NCBI RefSeq assembly: GCF_014058425.1
Contig: NZ_CP049366.1
Location: 1,426,001-1,490,000 of the forward strand
Direction: 5' to 3'
Source: Companilactobacillus pabuli
GTDB lineage: Bacteria; Bacillota; Bacilli; Lactobacillales; Lactobacillaceae
DNA: 64,000 nucleotides
Below the pieces are notes generated by a model, which was given only the letters and a program-made list of their open reading frames with translations, was not told where the DNA came from and made no database searches. The position numbers and the translations under genes were made by a program. This document shows positions 44,923 to 53,326 of this stretch, piece by piece (position 1 is the stretch's first letter; each line of letters opens with the position of its first letter).

Positions 44923-45473
44923 CCGTCAAACTTGTAATACCGTTCAAAAATAACTCTTCAAAAAAGTTATATAGTTCTTCGACCGTCATCTCCGGATGCC
45001 TAATCCAATAAGCAATCAATCCTACTAAAGCAGACGAAATGTATTGTATTAACAATTCCTTTTGACGTTGATCTAAATCATTAAACTCATTAGAATCCTC
45101 AATTACTTTGAGCCCCTTCTGTGTCGAATAAGTGATAAAACGTTCATGAAAACGAGGATCACCAAAATCTCCCAATAAGAGGCTTATCACTTTTTTATTT
45201 TCATACACTAATTTAAGAATTTTTAAGATTCTATCATCCTTGTCAAATTCACGTGTATCAATCTGATAAGTATCTTTTTTAGCATGACTCAATCGAATAA
45301 AGATATCGTCCTCAATTGCTTGCAAAATTTGATATTTATCACCGTATTTTTCAAAAATAGTTCTGCACGCAATTTGACACTTATCGGCTATCTCAAAAAT
45401 AGTAATTTCTGCAATTGGTTCATGTTCTAGTAACTCTAGTTAAGGCCGCTTGAATTTTTAAATCTTGCTCCAT
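44915..45473 (-). pseudogene. TetR/AcrR-family regulator, frameshifted
   Basis: The reading frame begins at ATG 45473 behind GGAGGAGC and codes MEQDLKIQAALT, then stops after 17 codons. Removing one base near 45434-45438 restores a helix-turn-helix N-terminus (EITIFEIADKCQIACRTIFEKYG) that runs into the intact 136-codon frame ending at 44915 (ligand-domain-like, with LLIQYISSALVGLIAYWIRH). This is a TetR-type regulator split by a single inserted A (minus strand). No obvious target transporter gene is adjacent. Confidence 0.8.
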
Positions 45474-45600
45474 AAAAGCTCCTCCACACTCGGTCCTAAT
45501 CTAATTTCTACATTGTCCGATATTTTTGAGAACGATTCAACTTCAAATTTGAATTAAAAAATACTAAGATTTTTTATAAAGCTTAATCAAATCCAATATA

Positions 45601-45649
45601 AAAAGTTAGGCCACCTATTATAGTAAAAATAGATGACCTAACTTTTTTT
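45601..45649 (-). terminator. Terminator after the 40-aa gene
   Basis: AAGTTAGGTCATCTATTTTTACTATAATAGGTGGCCTAACTT-type inverted repeat (arms AGTTAGG/CCTAACT plus paired inner bases) with T runs on both strands. Confidence 0.7.
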
Positions 45650-45674
45650 GATTGATTTAAAGACCGTCCCCATT

Positions 45675-45797
45675 TTAAGCGGTCTTAAGCTTGCTTACAG
45701 CTTCTTCAATTGTTTTACCGTCTGCAGAAACATGTTTATCTTTATCTTCAACAGTAAACAATTGAGATTTAATGTTTAACATTACACGATATTTCAT
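45675..45797 (-). CDS. Small 40-aa protein
   Basis: ATG-TAA frame with a perfect GGAGGT ribosome binding site seven nt upstream and its own terminator. The peptide (MKYRVMLNIKSQLFTV..., ending EEAVSKLKTA) is soluble, charged, and reads like a compact beta-alpha unit. No family recognised. Confidence 0.65.
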   Translation of the reverse strand: MKYRVMLNIKSQLFTVEDKDKHVSADGKTIEEAVSKLKTA

Positions 45798-45974
45798 TTG
45801 TCTACCTCCATCATTTATTCTTATATTGCTCAACGGATAATAAATGAAATTATATCCCTTATTTATTAAAATGCAAGCCCTTTCTTTTTAATAAAACTTG
45901 CATTTTTGATTTATGGTGGCATAATTTAAACATTCTCGATATAATGGACTTAGATAATAAGGAGAAGATGCAAA

Positions 45975-46130
45975 ATGAAGAATATGTCCAAAAAAGAATA
46001 TCCGTCGTGGTACCCTCATAGAAGAGGGCATAACACTGTAGAGTTTAATAAGCCAGATAAATGGTACGAATGGTCGGCCATTCTGGATGTTATCTTTTTT
46101 GCGATTTTTTTAATTATCATAACTCGTTAG
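45975..46130 (+). CDS. Small 51-aa membrane protein
   Basis: ATG with AAGGAGAAG upstream. The peptide has a polar, aromatic-rich first half (KKEYPSWYPHRRGHN, WYEWSA) and a C-terminal transmembrane helix (ILDVIFFAIFLIIITR), so a tail-anchored small protein. A terminator follows at once. No family recognised. Confidence 0.68.
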   Translation: MKNMSKKEYPSWYPHRRGHNTVEFNKPDKWYEWSAILDVIFFAIFLIIITR

Positions 46131-46132
46131 AA

Positions 46133-46176
46133 ATAAAAGACTTTGAATGATCGATGTCATTCAAGGTCTTTTTTAT
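46133..46176 (+). terminator. Terminator after the 51-aa gene
   Basis: The stem AAAGACTTTGAATGA/TCATTCAAGGTCTTT is followed by TTTA. Confidence 0.85.
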
Positions 46177-46347
46177 ATTATTTTCTGGAAAAACACGTTT
46201 TAAATAACTTTGTAGTCTAATTTAAGCCAAATTACTCCAATTATTGGTGTTTTATCAAACAGTTCAATATACACCGTCACAAGCTTTATAAGCACATATA
46301 ATAGTCATCTATTATTTCTCTTTTAATATTTTACCCTCTTACGCTTT

Positions 46348-46359
46348 GTAAGGCCTTAC
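46348..46359. promoter_or_regulatory. Perfect 12-bp palindrome in the promoter of the 93-aa gene
   Basis: GTAAGGCCTTAC lies just upstream of a TATAAT box (46365-46370) and 35 nt before the ATG. No good -35 box is seen. It is a candidate operator. The rest of 46177-46393 is AT-rich with no gene. Confidence 0.4.
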
Positions 46360-46393
46360 TTTTGCTATAATAAAAGCTAAGGGAGGCGGTAAC

Positions 46394-46675
46394 ATGGCTA
46401 TAAAGATAAATTTAGTAGATGGTACTACTATTGAAATCAATGAGGACACTTACATCATTGCATGGAAATATCAATCATCGTTAATGGCAAGTAACGATGA
46501 TCACTATTACTTAGATTGCATTTTTAAAGGGAACTTCGAGGACGGAAAAGTTTCCGAACAAGATGAAGAAAACAAAATTGAAGGTTTAATCAGCGCTGCT
46601 GATTGGATCACAATCGGCAAGGACAATAAAAACTCCTTAAAGACAACCGCTGTTTTAAGCATTACTAGAGATTAA
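46394..46675 (+). CDS. Hypothetical 93-aa protein
   Basis: ATG behind GGGAGGCGG, with a strong terminator after it. An acidic soluble protein: an N-terminal beta hairpin (IKINLVDGTTIEINEDTY), a central acidic stretch (DGKVSEQDEENKIEG) and a C-terminal strand (TTAVLSITRD). Single gene with its own TATAAT promoter. No family recognised. Confidence 0.72.
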   Translation: MAIKINLVDGTTIEINEDTYIIAWKYQSSLMASNDDHYYLDCIFKGNFEDGKVSEQDEENKIEGLISAADWITIGKDNKNSLKTTAVLSITRD

Positions 46676-46709
46676 AAAAAGACCTCAACCAAAATGGTTG
46701 AGGTCTTTA
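46674..46709 (+). terminator. Terminator after the 93-aa gene
   Basis: The stem AAAGACCTCAACC/GGTTGAGGTCTTT is perfect, with a loop of four A/T bases. Confidence 0.9.
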
Positions 46710-46781
46710 TGCTCTCTGGGGGGAAAGCAGTAATCAGAATTTTGATTACGCCAAATCTTAACATTAAATTTTGGTAAATAC

Positions 46782-46856
46782 CAGTGATTAGCCTATATAA
46801 AAATATTTAGTTAAACATTGAATTAATAGGCTTTTGAAGGCGATTTCAAATCACTG
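46782..46856. other. Nested inverted repeats in the intergenic region
   Basis: Outer arms CAGTGATT (46782-46789) and AATCACTG (46849-46856) enclose adjoining inner arms AGCCTAT (46790-46796) and ATAGGCT (46826-46832). A separate hairpin GTAATCA...TGATTAC lies at about 46731-46748. The block sits between two terminators (46709 and 46861) and contains no frame, so it may be a small RNA or a repeat element. Confidence 0.4.
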
Positions 46857-46860
46857 TAGC

Positions 46861-46893
46861 AAAAAAGCTTGACCTTACGATCAAGCTTTTTAT
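46861..46893 (-). terminator. glnA terminator
   Basis: The stem AAAAGCTTGATCG/CGATC-type arms AAGCTTGA/TCAAGCTT have a T run on the minus strand. Confidence 0.88.
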
Positions 46894-46894
46894 T

Positions 46895-48223
46895 TTAATA
46901 TTGAGACATGTAAGTATCTCTTTCCCATTGAGAAACAGTTTGTTGATATCTTGCCCATTCAGCATTCTTAGCGGCAAAGAAACTGTTAGTTAGTCCCTTA
47001 CCTAGTGATTGTTGAACGTACTCATCTTTGCGAAGTGCTTTCAAGGAGTTGTGCAAAGTTGATGGCAAATCAACAATACCTTCCTCACGACGTTTTTCTT
47101 CTGACATTTCATAAATATTGTCTTTTACTTCTGGCATTAGATCATAGTCACTTGCAATACCGTCAAGACCTGCATCAAGGATACATGCAATAGCGAGATA
47201 TGGATTAGTTGTAGGATCCACACTTCTCATTTCGATACGTTTTGACTTACCTTTAGCTGCTGGTACTCGGATCAAAGGTGAACGATTCTTACTTGACCAA
47301 GCAATATAAGTTGGTGCTTCATAACCTGGAACTAAACGCTTATATGAGTTAACAGTTGGATTATTAACAGCAGTTAGTGCACGTGCATGCTTCAATAAAC
47401 CACTCATAAATTTCTTAGCAGTTGGTGAAAGCATATCATTAGCATCGTCAAAGATATTATCATCACCATTAAATAGTGACATATTGATATGCATCCCTGA
47501 CCCATTGATACCTTGAACAGGCTTTGGCATAAAGGTTGCATACAAACCATGTTCTTTAGCGATAGTCTTAACTACTAATTTGAATGTTTCGATACTATCA
47601 GCAGCAGAAATAGCATCTTGATACTTGAAGTCGATTTCTTGTTGGCCCGGTGCAACTTCGTGGTGACTAGCTTCAACTTCAAAGCCCATCTTTTCTAATC
47701 CTAAAACAATATCTTTACGAACATTCACACCTAAATCAACTGGTGAGAAGTCAAAATAACTACCATCATCGTTTAGATGTAACGTTGGGTTTCCATGTTC
47801 ATCTATATTGAATAAGAAGAATTCTGGTTCTGGTCCAATGTTGAAATGAGTGTAGCCCATGTCATGCATTTTCTTGATAATACGCTTTAAGTTAACACGT
47901 GGATCTCCTTCAAAAGGTGTTCCATCAGTTCTGTAAATATCACAGATCAAACGAGCTACCTTACCGTGTTCTTCTCCCCATGGGAAAATTAACCAAGTTG
48001 ATAAATCGGGATGCAAAAGCATGTCACTTTCTTCAATACGAGTAAAACCATCAATTGATGAACCATCGAAAGTAATTTTATTCGCTAAAACTTTATCCAA
48101 TTGTGATACTGGAACTTCAACGTTCTTAATGATTCCGTTGATATCTGTAAACATTAAACAAATAAATTCAACGTTTTCATCTTTTACCATTTTTGTAATA
48201 TCTTCTGCAGTATACTGTTGCAC
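46895..48223 (-). CDS. glnA: Glutamine synthetase, type I
   Basis: A 442-aa ATP-dependent enzyme making glutamine from glutamate and ammonium. Motifs: DGSSIDGF (substrate lid), [33 protein letters not shown] and [10 protein letters not shown]. The length and absence of an adenylylation-type Tyr region fit the Firmicute GSI-alpha class. The start is a GTG (48221-48223) after AGGAGTGG. glnR, the usual upstream partner, is not here; the neighbour is divergent guaC. Confidence 0.96.
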   Translation of the reverse strand: MQQYTAEDITKMVKDENVEFICLMFTDINGIIKNVEVPVSQLDKVLANKITFDGSSIDGFTRIEESDMLLHPDLSTWLIFPWGEEHGKVARLICDIYRTDGTPFEGDPRVNLKRIIKKMHDMGYTHFNIGPEPEFFLFNIDEHGNPTLHLNDDGSYFDFSPVDLGVNVRKDIVLGLEKMGFEVEASHHEVAPGQQEIDFKYQDAISAADSIETFKLVVKTIAKEHGLYATFMPKPVQGINGSGMHINMSLFNGDDNIFDDANDMLSPTAKKFMSGLLKHARALTAVNNPTVNSYKRLVPGYEAPTYIAWSSKNRSPLIRVPAAKGKSKRIEMRSVDPTTNPYLAIACILDAGLDGIASDYDLMPEVKDNIYEMSEEKRREEGIVDLPSTLHNSLKALRKDEYVQQSLGKGLTNSFFAAKNAEWARYQQTVSQWERDTYMSQY

Positions 48224-48272
48224 TTTTAACCACTCCTATTGTATATACCGATTTTTTGAAGGTCGCTAATAA

Positions 48273-48338
48273 ACGCCATCATCATAGCGTTTCACTAACA
48301 ATATGATGATATTACCAATTACGTTTATCAGTGTCAAA
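48273..48338 (-). promoter_or_regulatory. glnA promoter and leader hairpin
   Basis: On the minus strand TTGACA (48333-48338) and TAATAT (48310-48315) are spaced 17 nt, so the start would be near 48303. The early transcript contains the inverted repeat AAACGC/GCGTTT (about 48273-48294). No full GlnR box (TGTTA-N7-TAACA) is visible. Confidence 0.65.
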
Positions 48339-48437
48339 TATTTTCATTTAAATTTTCAATAAATTCCAATATTAAATAACAAAATAATCATATACGAAAA
48401 TTCTATCACAATAAATAACTTTATTAACAGAATTCGA

Positions 48438-48495
48438 TTGACTTCTTTCAATTTTCCAGTTAAATTATAGATACGAACGAAATGAAATATAAAAA
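48438..48495 (+). promoter_or_regulatory. guaC promoter with paired PurBox-like sites
   Basis: TTGACT (48438-48443) and TAAATT (48461-48466) are spaced 17 nt. The inverted pair ATACGAACGAAA and ATTGTTCGTTAT flanks an AT-rich stretch at 48471-48495 over the expected start site. This resembles the inverted PurR boxes (core CGAAC) of Bacillus and lactobacilli, so PurR control of guaC is likely. Confidence 0.6.
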
Positions 48496-48530
48496 TAATA
48501 ATTGTTCGTTATTAATGGAGTGGATAATAA

Positions 48531-49508
48531 ATGCAAGTTTTTGATTACGAAGATATTCAACTAATTCCGAATAAATGTATTGTTGACAGCCGTTCTGAAT
48601 GCGATACCACCATTAAATTTGGTCCGAAAACATTTAAGATTCCAGTAGTCCCTGCTAACATGCAAACGATCATTGATGAAAAACTAGCTGAAAAGTTAGC
48701 TACAAATGGTTATTTTTATGTCATGCACCGTTTCGAACCTGAAACTAGAATTGACTTCATCAAGATGATGAATCAAAAAGATTTATTTACTTCTATCAGT
48801 GTTGGTATTAAAAAAGACGAATATACTTTCATTGATCAAGTGGTTGCTGAACGTTTAAAACCTGATTACATTACAATTGACGTCGCTCACGGACACAGTG
48901 ATCGTGTTATCGACATGATCAAATACATCAAGAATAAATTACCAGAAACTTTTCTTATTGCTGGTAACGTCGGTACTCCAGAAGCTGTTCGTGAATTGGA
49001 AAACGCTGGTGCTGATGCTACTAAAGTTGGGATTGGCCCCGGTAAAGTTTGTATCACCAAATTAAAGACTGGTTTCGGTACTGGTGGTTGGCAATTAGCT
49101 GCTTTAAGACTTTGTGCCAAAGCTGCTAGTAAACCTATCATTGCTGACGGTGGCGTTAGAAATGATGGTGACATTGCAAAATCAGTTCGTTTTGGAGCTG
49201 ACATGGTTATGATTGGTTCCCTACTCGCCGGTCATAAAGAATCCCCTGGTAAAATCATTGAAAAAGATGGTCAAAAATATAAAGCCTACTTTGGCTCTGC
49301 ATCTCAATACCAAAAAGGTGAATATAAAAATGTCGAAGGTAAAAGAATGCTCGTACCTTATAAGGGAGAAATCATGGATACTTTGACTGAAATGAAACAA
49401 GATCTACAATCATCGATTTCCTATGCTGGTGGTAAAGATTTAAGTTCTCTACGCAAAGTAGACTATGTAATTGTTAAAAATTCAATTTACAATGGTGATG
49501 TATATTAA
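48531..49508 (+). CDS. guaC: GMP reductase
   Basis: A 325-aa IMPDH/GMPR-family TIM barrel that converts GMP to IMP with NADPH. The catalytic Cys is in [17 protein letters not shown]. The phosphate site has [20 protein letters not shown] and there is no CBS insert, which separates it from IMP dehydrogenase. The length fits the bacterial GuaC2 type. Divergent from glnA. Confidence 0.95.
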   Translation: MQVFDYEDIQLIPNKCIVDSRSECDTTIKFGPKTFKIPVVPANMQTIIDEKLAEKLATNGYFYVMHRFEPETRIDFIKMMNQKDLFTSISVGIKKDEYTFIDQVVAERLKPDYITIDVAHGHSDRVIDMIKYIKNKLPETFLIAGNVGTPEAVRELENAGADATKVGIGPGKVCITKLKTGFGTGGWQLAALRLCAKAASKPIIADGGVRNDGDIAKSVRFGADMVMIGSLLAGHKESPGKIIEKDGQKYKAYFGSASQYQKGEYKNVEGKRMLVPYKGEIMDTLTEMKQDLQSSISYAGGKDLSSLRKVDYVIVKNSIYNGDVY

Positions 49509-49518
49509 TTAAATCCAT

Positions 49519-49562
49519 AAAAAAAAGAAGTTGGCGACTGGGTGTTCGTCAGCTTCTTTTTT
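49519..49562 (+). terminator. guaC terminator
   Basis: The stem AAAAAAGAAGTTGGCGA/TCGTCAGCTTCTTTTTT (one G-T pair) has flanking A and T runs. Confidence 0.88.
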
Positions 49563-49712
49563 ATGAATGGGATAGTTCATGTTCAATTTGATAAGAATCG
49601 TTGTCCATCAAACAACTTAATAACTATCAAATTTAACGTTACTGTAACACATAAATTAGGAATTAAAAAGCATGAAAGCTTTTAAGGTATAAAAGACTAT
49701 TTCTTTTTTTAT

Positions 49713-50681
49713 TTAATTATTAATTTGTCGAGCCGAAAAATGATGAATTCCTTTATTTCTTTCTTCAAATCCTTCGGTCTTGCTAACAATATAGCGGGGA
49801 CGATTATTTACTTGATCCAAAACTCTGCCTAAATAACTACCTAGTATACCAATTGATAGCATCAGTAATCCCAATGTGAATAGTAACACTGTTACACCAA
49901 TTGATGCAAAGCTATAACTATTTGTAGCAATTAAGTATCCCAATGAGAATACTCCACTAGCTAAAGGCAAAACTGAGAATAGATTTACAAAATGCAAAGG
50001 TTTCATGGAAAACGATGTGATTCCATCAACTGCTAATTTAATCATTTTTGACAAAGGATATTTGGTTTCCCCAGCAATCCGCTCTTGACGGTGATACAGG
50101 ACACTTGTTTGCTTGAATCCAATCCAAGTTACTTGACCACGAACAAAGGGGTCTTTTTCGTGTAGTTTCAACAATTGCTGAACAGCACGTCGATCCATTA
50201 AGCGAAAATCACCTGTATCCAATGGCATATTAATAGTGGCTAATTTTTGGAAGGTTCGATAAAACATTTTAGCGGTGAACTTCTTAAAAACTGTTTCACC
50301 ATCTCTTTGCATTCTTTTACCATAAACTATTTGATAACCTTCATGCCATTTTTTAATCATTTGAGGAATCACTTCAGGTGGATCTTGCAAGTCGGCATCC
50401 ATAACTACGACCGCATCCCCCTTGGTATATTCTAGACCAGCTGTAATAGCCAGCTGATGTCCAAAATTACGTGAAAATTCAACTAGTTTGATGTGATCAT
50501 TTTGAGCCAATGCTCGTTTAATGATTGCCACTGATTTGTCCTTTGATCCATCATCAACAAAAATCAGTTCATACTTTTCTTCTTGTTGCTCAATATAATT
50601 TAGTAACGTATCAATCGTAGCTTGAATACCCGCTTCTTCATTAAAAACCGGCAAAACGATTGAGATTAATTGATTTTTCAT
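49713..50681 (-). CDS. Membrane glycosyltransferase family 2 (DPM1/GtrB-like)
   Basis: A 322-aa polyprenyl-phosphate hexosyltransferase-type enzyme. The N-terminal GT-A domain has SIVLPVFNEEAGI, FVDDGSKD and the DxD-type VVMDADLQDPPE. Two C-terminal transmembrane helices follow (about 230-255 and 265-290). It probably charges undecaprenyl phosphate with a sugar for the GT39-like transferase encoded immediately upstream in the same transcript (20 nt gap). Confidence 0.88.
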   Translation of the reverse strand: MKNQLISIVLPVFNEEAGIQATIDTLLNYIEQQEEKYELIFVDDGSKDKSVAIIKRALAQNDHIKLVEFSRNFGHQLAITAGLEYTKGDAVVVMDADLQDPPEVIPQMIKKWHEGYQIVYGKRMQRDGETVFKKFTAKMFYRTFQKLATINMPLDTGDFRLMDRRAVQQLLKLHEKDPFVRGQVTWIGFKQTSVLYHRQERIAGETKYPLSKMIKLAVDGITSFSMKPLHFVNLFSVLPLASGVFSLGYLIATNSYSFASIGVTVLLFTLGLLMLSIGILGSYLGRVLDQVNNRPRYIVSKTEGFEERNKGIHHFSARQINN

Positions 50682-50701
50682 AAGAACATTCCTTTCATTG
50701 A

Positions 50702-53107
50702 TTATTTATAAATACTTGATAAATCATAAAGTGTTCCTGATTGTCCAGGTCCACCTTGACCTTGGCCTTGTCCTTGATTTTGGCCTTGACCAGGTTGGCC
50801 TTTCTTCATGGACTTCTTCATTTTCTTTAATTGTTTCTTAGTCAACTTCTTCTTACCATTTGGCTTTTGAGGGTTGCTATTTTGTCCTCCACTTGGAGCA
50901 TTGCCACCTGGAGCGTTTCCACTAGGAGCATTACCGCTTGGAGCACTGCCATTATTACCTGAAGAACTAGGTTTTGATGGTGGATTAGTTGAACCACCTG
51001 GCATTTGACTATTGGATTTAGTCTTCGAAGCAACCGTCACTGAACTGGAATTGTTAGTTTGTGTATTACTACTACTTAAAGTAACTTTCTTAGCATGCTT
51101 CTTGATCCAATTTACAATTTGAGTATTAGAACCACCAGTTTTGCCACCAGAGTAGTAATACTTGACCTTGCCTTCTTTAACTAATTTCTTAAATTGTTTC
51201 AAAGTGATGGCTTTATCTGTTCCGTTAAAACCACCCATAGCCATAACAGCTTCACCAGTTTGAATAATGTATGGAGCTGCAGTACTTGAATCGTCAGTAG
51301 CAAATAAATATTCCGCATTGCCTTGATGCTTTTGCAAATATTTCAATAGCGTCGTATCGACTTGGGAATTACCCATACCGCCACCGCCGCCAGCTGAAGA
51401 AATTAAAGATGGTCCTGCACTAGGAATTCCATCACTAGAACCAGCTAAGGTTGGTGTTAAAGACCACCAAGTTGGCGCCAACATAACAATTATCAAAGCT
51501 GCAACTGGCCAAACTCGTTTATTTTTCAATTTGATTGCAATCCAAGGTAAAACGAATAGCGGAATTGAAATAATAATTCCAGCAATCAACAAGATCCAGC
51601 TCAAAGTTGGATAGTAATCATTGAGATACCATGCTTGCAAGATACTTGTTGCTAAAATTGAAATTGGCAATAACATTGACCAAGGTGATTTTTCTTTCCA
51701 CTGTTTGATCATCGTGAAGATTCCAATACCGGCTAAAGCAGCCATAGCTGGAGCCAACATGATCGTATAGTATGGATGGAAGAAACTTGCGACAGAGAAG
51801 AATCCACCGACAGGAATCAACCAACCTAACCAGAGCCAAAGTTCTTTTCTTTGAGGTGTTAAAGCATACCATTTCTTCTTAGAGTCTCTGAAATAGGCAT
51901 AACTTGAAATCACACCGAAAATTGCTAATAACATTAACCAACTAATTTGTGGTCCTAATTCTTTTTGCAATAATCTAAATGGTCCAGCAGTACCAATATT
52001 AAAGGCACCACCGCCACCACCAGTCATTCCACCTTGAGATTTTTTATTACCTGAAGGGATACTTGGAGCATTACCCTTTTTGGAACTAGGCTTTGCTGGT
52101 GGATTGTTCTTTGAACTAGATTTCTTGGTTCCACTAGGTGGTGTTGGAGCGCCATTTGCGGATTTTTTACCACTAGATTTCTTAGAACCTGATGGTGGCA
52201 TCATCGATTTAGAATTCTTAGATGATTTATTTCCCATTCCTGGGAAAGCTCCACCTGTACCAGTTGTTTGGCCCAAAAGACGTTGTGTTCCGTTATATCC
52301 AAAAGCTAATTCCAAAGCAGAGTTAGTTTCAGAACCACCTTCATAAGGCCGATTTGAAGAATTAGTCATATCAACTGATAGTGGCCAAATTAAAGTGAAA
52401 ACTGCTAAAAAGATCGTTGCTATCGATAAATGTGCTAATTTCTTTTTCCAATTAACATTGGCACTTAACCAGTAATAAAGATACAGTGCCGGTAAAATCA
52501 TAAAGGCTTGCAACATCTTAATATTGAATGAAAAGCCGACTAAAGCAAAGCCAATCCAAAGATAACGTTGCTGTTGCTTTAAGACTGCTTTTTGAACGAA
52601 CCAGACTGACAACAATAGGAAGAAAACTAACGTTGCATCCATGTTATTAGTCCGAGAATCCGCTACAACAATTGGCGTCAAAGTCATAACTAACGCTGCA
52701 ATTCTTGCTGGGACTTTCCCAAAACGTTTAGATACTAGGCTGTAAATCAAGTAAACCGAACCAATTCCAAATAGAATTGATGGTAAAACAACACTCCAGC
52801 CATGGACACCAAATATTTTGGCACTGATCGTCATGAACCATAAAGCTACCGGTGGCTTATCAACTGTAATAAAGCCGGCCGGATCAAAACTGGCATACCA
52901 GAAGTTTTTAAAACTCTTTGTCATACTGACAATAGCTGCCGTATAAAAATTATTGGCTTCACCCGCTTCCCAGATATTCCAGGCATAAAGAAAAGCTGCC
53001 AAAATCAAAATGGCAATCAGCCAATAATCATACTTAATATTTCTTAATTTATCGAAAAAACTATTTTGACGTCTTGTTTCACGTCGTGAGTCTTTTGATT
53101 CCATCAT
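50702..53107 (-). CDS. GT39/ArnT-like membrane glycosyltransferase with low-complexity insertions
   Basis: An 801-aa protein with about 11-13 transmembrane segments. The first extracellular loop has FDPAGFITVDKPPVALW, the ArnT/PMT-type acidic catalytic region, followed by TNNMDATLVFFLL. Two Gly/Ser/Pro/Lys/Asn-rich stretches interrupt it: an internal loop (about 285-370) and the C-terminus (about 690-795), between which lies a compact domain (EYLFATDDSSTAAPYIIQTG). It resembles Bacillus YkcB. It likely transfers a lipid-linked sugar to a surface polymer or protein. ATG at 53107 behind GGGAG. Confidence 0.87.
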   Translation of the reverse strand: MMESKDSRRETRRQNSFFDKLRNIKYDYWLIAILILAAFLYAWNIWEAGEANNFYTAAIVSMTKSFKNFWYASFDPAGFITVDKPPVALWFMTISAKIFGVHGWSVVLPSILFGIGSVYLIYSLVSKRFGKVPARIAALVMTLTPIVVADSRTNNMDATLVFFLLLSVWFVQKAVLKQQQRYLWIGFALVGFSFNIKMLQAFMILPALYLYYWLSANVNWKKKLAHLSIATIFLAVFTLIWPLSVDMTNSSNRPYEGGSETNSALELAFGYNGTQRLLGQTTGTGGAFPGMGNKSSKNSKSMMPPSGSKKSSGKKSANGAPTPPSGTKKSSSKNNPPAKPSSKKGNAPSIPSGNKKSQGGMTGGGGGAFNIGTAGPFRLLQKELGPQISWLMLLAIFGVISSYAYFRDSKKKWYALTPQRKELWLWLGWLIPVGGFFSVASFFHPYYTIMLAPAMAALAGIGIFTMIKQWKEKSPWSMLLPISILATSILQAWYLNDYYPTLSWILLIAGIIISIPLFVLPWIAIKLKNKRVWPVAALIIVMLAPTWWSLTPTLAGSSDGIPSAGPSLISSAGGGGGMGNSQVDTTLLKYLQKHQGNAEYLFATDDSSTAAPYIIQTGEAVMAMGGFNGTDKAITLKQFKKLVKEGKVKYYYSGGKTGGSNTQIVNWIKKHAKKVTLSSSNTQTNNSSSVTVASKTKSNSQMPGGSTNPPSKPSSSGNNGSAPSGNAPSGNAPGGNAPSGGQNSNPQKPNGKKKLTKKQLKKMKKSMKKGQPGQGQNQGQGQGQGGPGQSGTLYDLSSIYK
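50735..51060 (-). repeat. Low-complexity repeats in the GT39-like C-terminus
   Basis: The coding sequence repeats short units: four GNAPS/G units (about 50890-50960), then a Lys-rich block, then GQ repeats (about 50738-50790). The translated tail is disordered and strongly basic in its middle. Confidence 0.8.
52005..52255 (-). repeat. Low-complexity insertion in the GT39-like internal loop
   Basis: Repeated PPSGxKKSS units (MMPPSGSKKSS, PTPPSGTKKSS, PSIPSGNKKSQ) end in a glycine run. It lies between transmembrane segments. Confidence 0.8.
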
Positions 53108-53123
53108 TTATCTTCTCCCATCT

Positions 53124-53210
53124 TTAAAAAGCAATATTTATAAAGAAACAAATGATTGAATAAACTAATATCGAAAATAAAATCGATTTTAAAGGTGATT
53201 TATTTTTCAT
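53124..53210 (-). CDS. 28-aa membrane peptide upstream of the GT39 gene
   Basis: ATG at 53210 with AAGGAAC upstream and a TAA 16 nt before the GT39-like start. The peptide MKNKSPLKSILFSILVYSI... continues into a second hydrophobic stretch ending FFINIAF: a short basic N-terminus and one transmembrane helix. It heads the glycosyltransferase transcript, opposite the two-component system. Too short for homology; the context suggests a regulatory or accessory peptide. Confidence 0.55.
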   Translation of the reverse strand: MKNKSPLKSILFSILVYSIICFFINIAF

Positions 53211-53256
53211 CTGCTTAAGTTCCTTTCGTTATGACAAGGACAAGATTAGCCAAAAT

Positions 53257-53296
53257 AGCTTAAATTAAGCTTAAATTAAAAAAAATGCCTTATAAT
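53257..53296 (+). promoter_or_regulatory. 11-bp tandem repeats and -10 box before the two-component system
   Basis: AGCTTAAATTA is repeated perfectly at 53257-53267 and 53268-53278, and TATAAT lies at 53291-53296. There is no proper -35 box. Eleven-bp direct repeats ending about 12 nt before a -10 box are the classical binding layout of OmpR/PhoB-type regulators that activate transcription, so autoregulation by the adjacent response regulator is likely. Confidence 0.6.
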
Positions 53297-53326
53297 TATA
53301 TTCAGAATCAATAAAAGGAGTACAAA

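Noticed and set aside
50735-51060. Repeat-rich stretch considered as a CRISPR or tandem DNA repeat array
   Set aside because: The units are short coding repeats in frame with the transferase gene, with no spacers.
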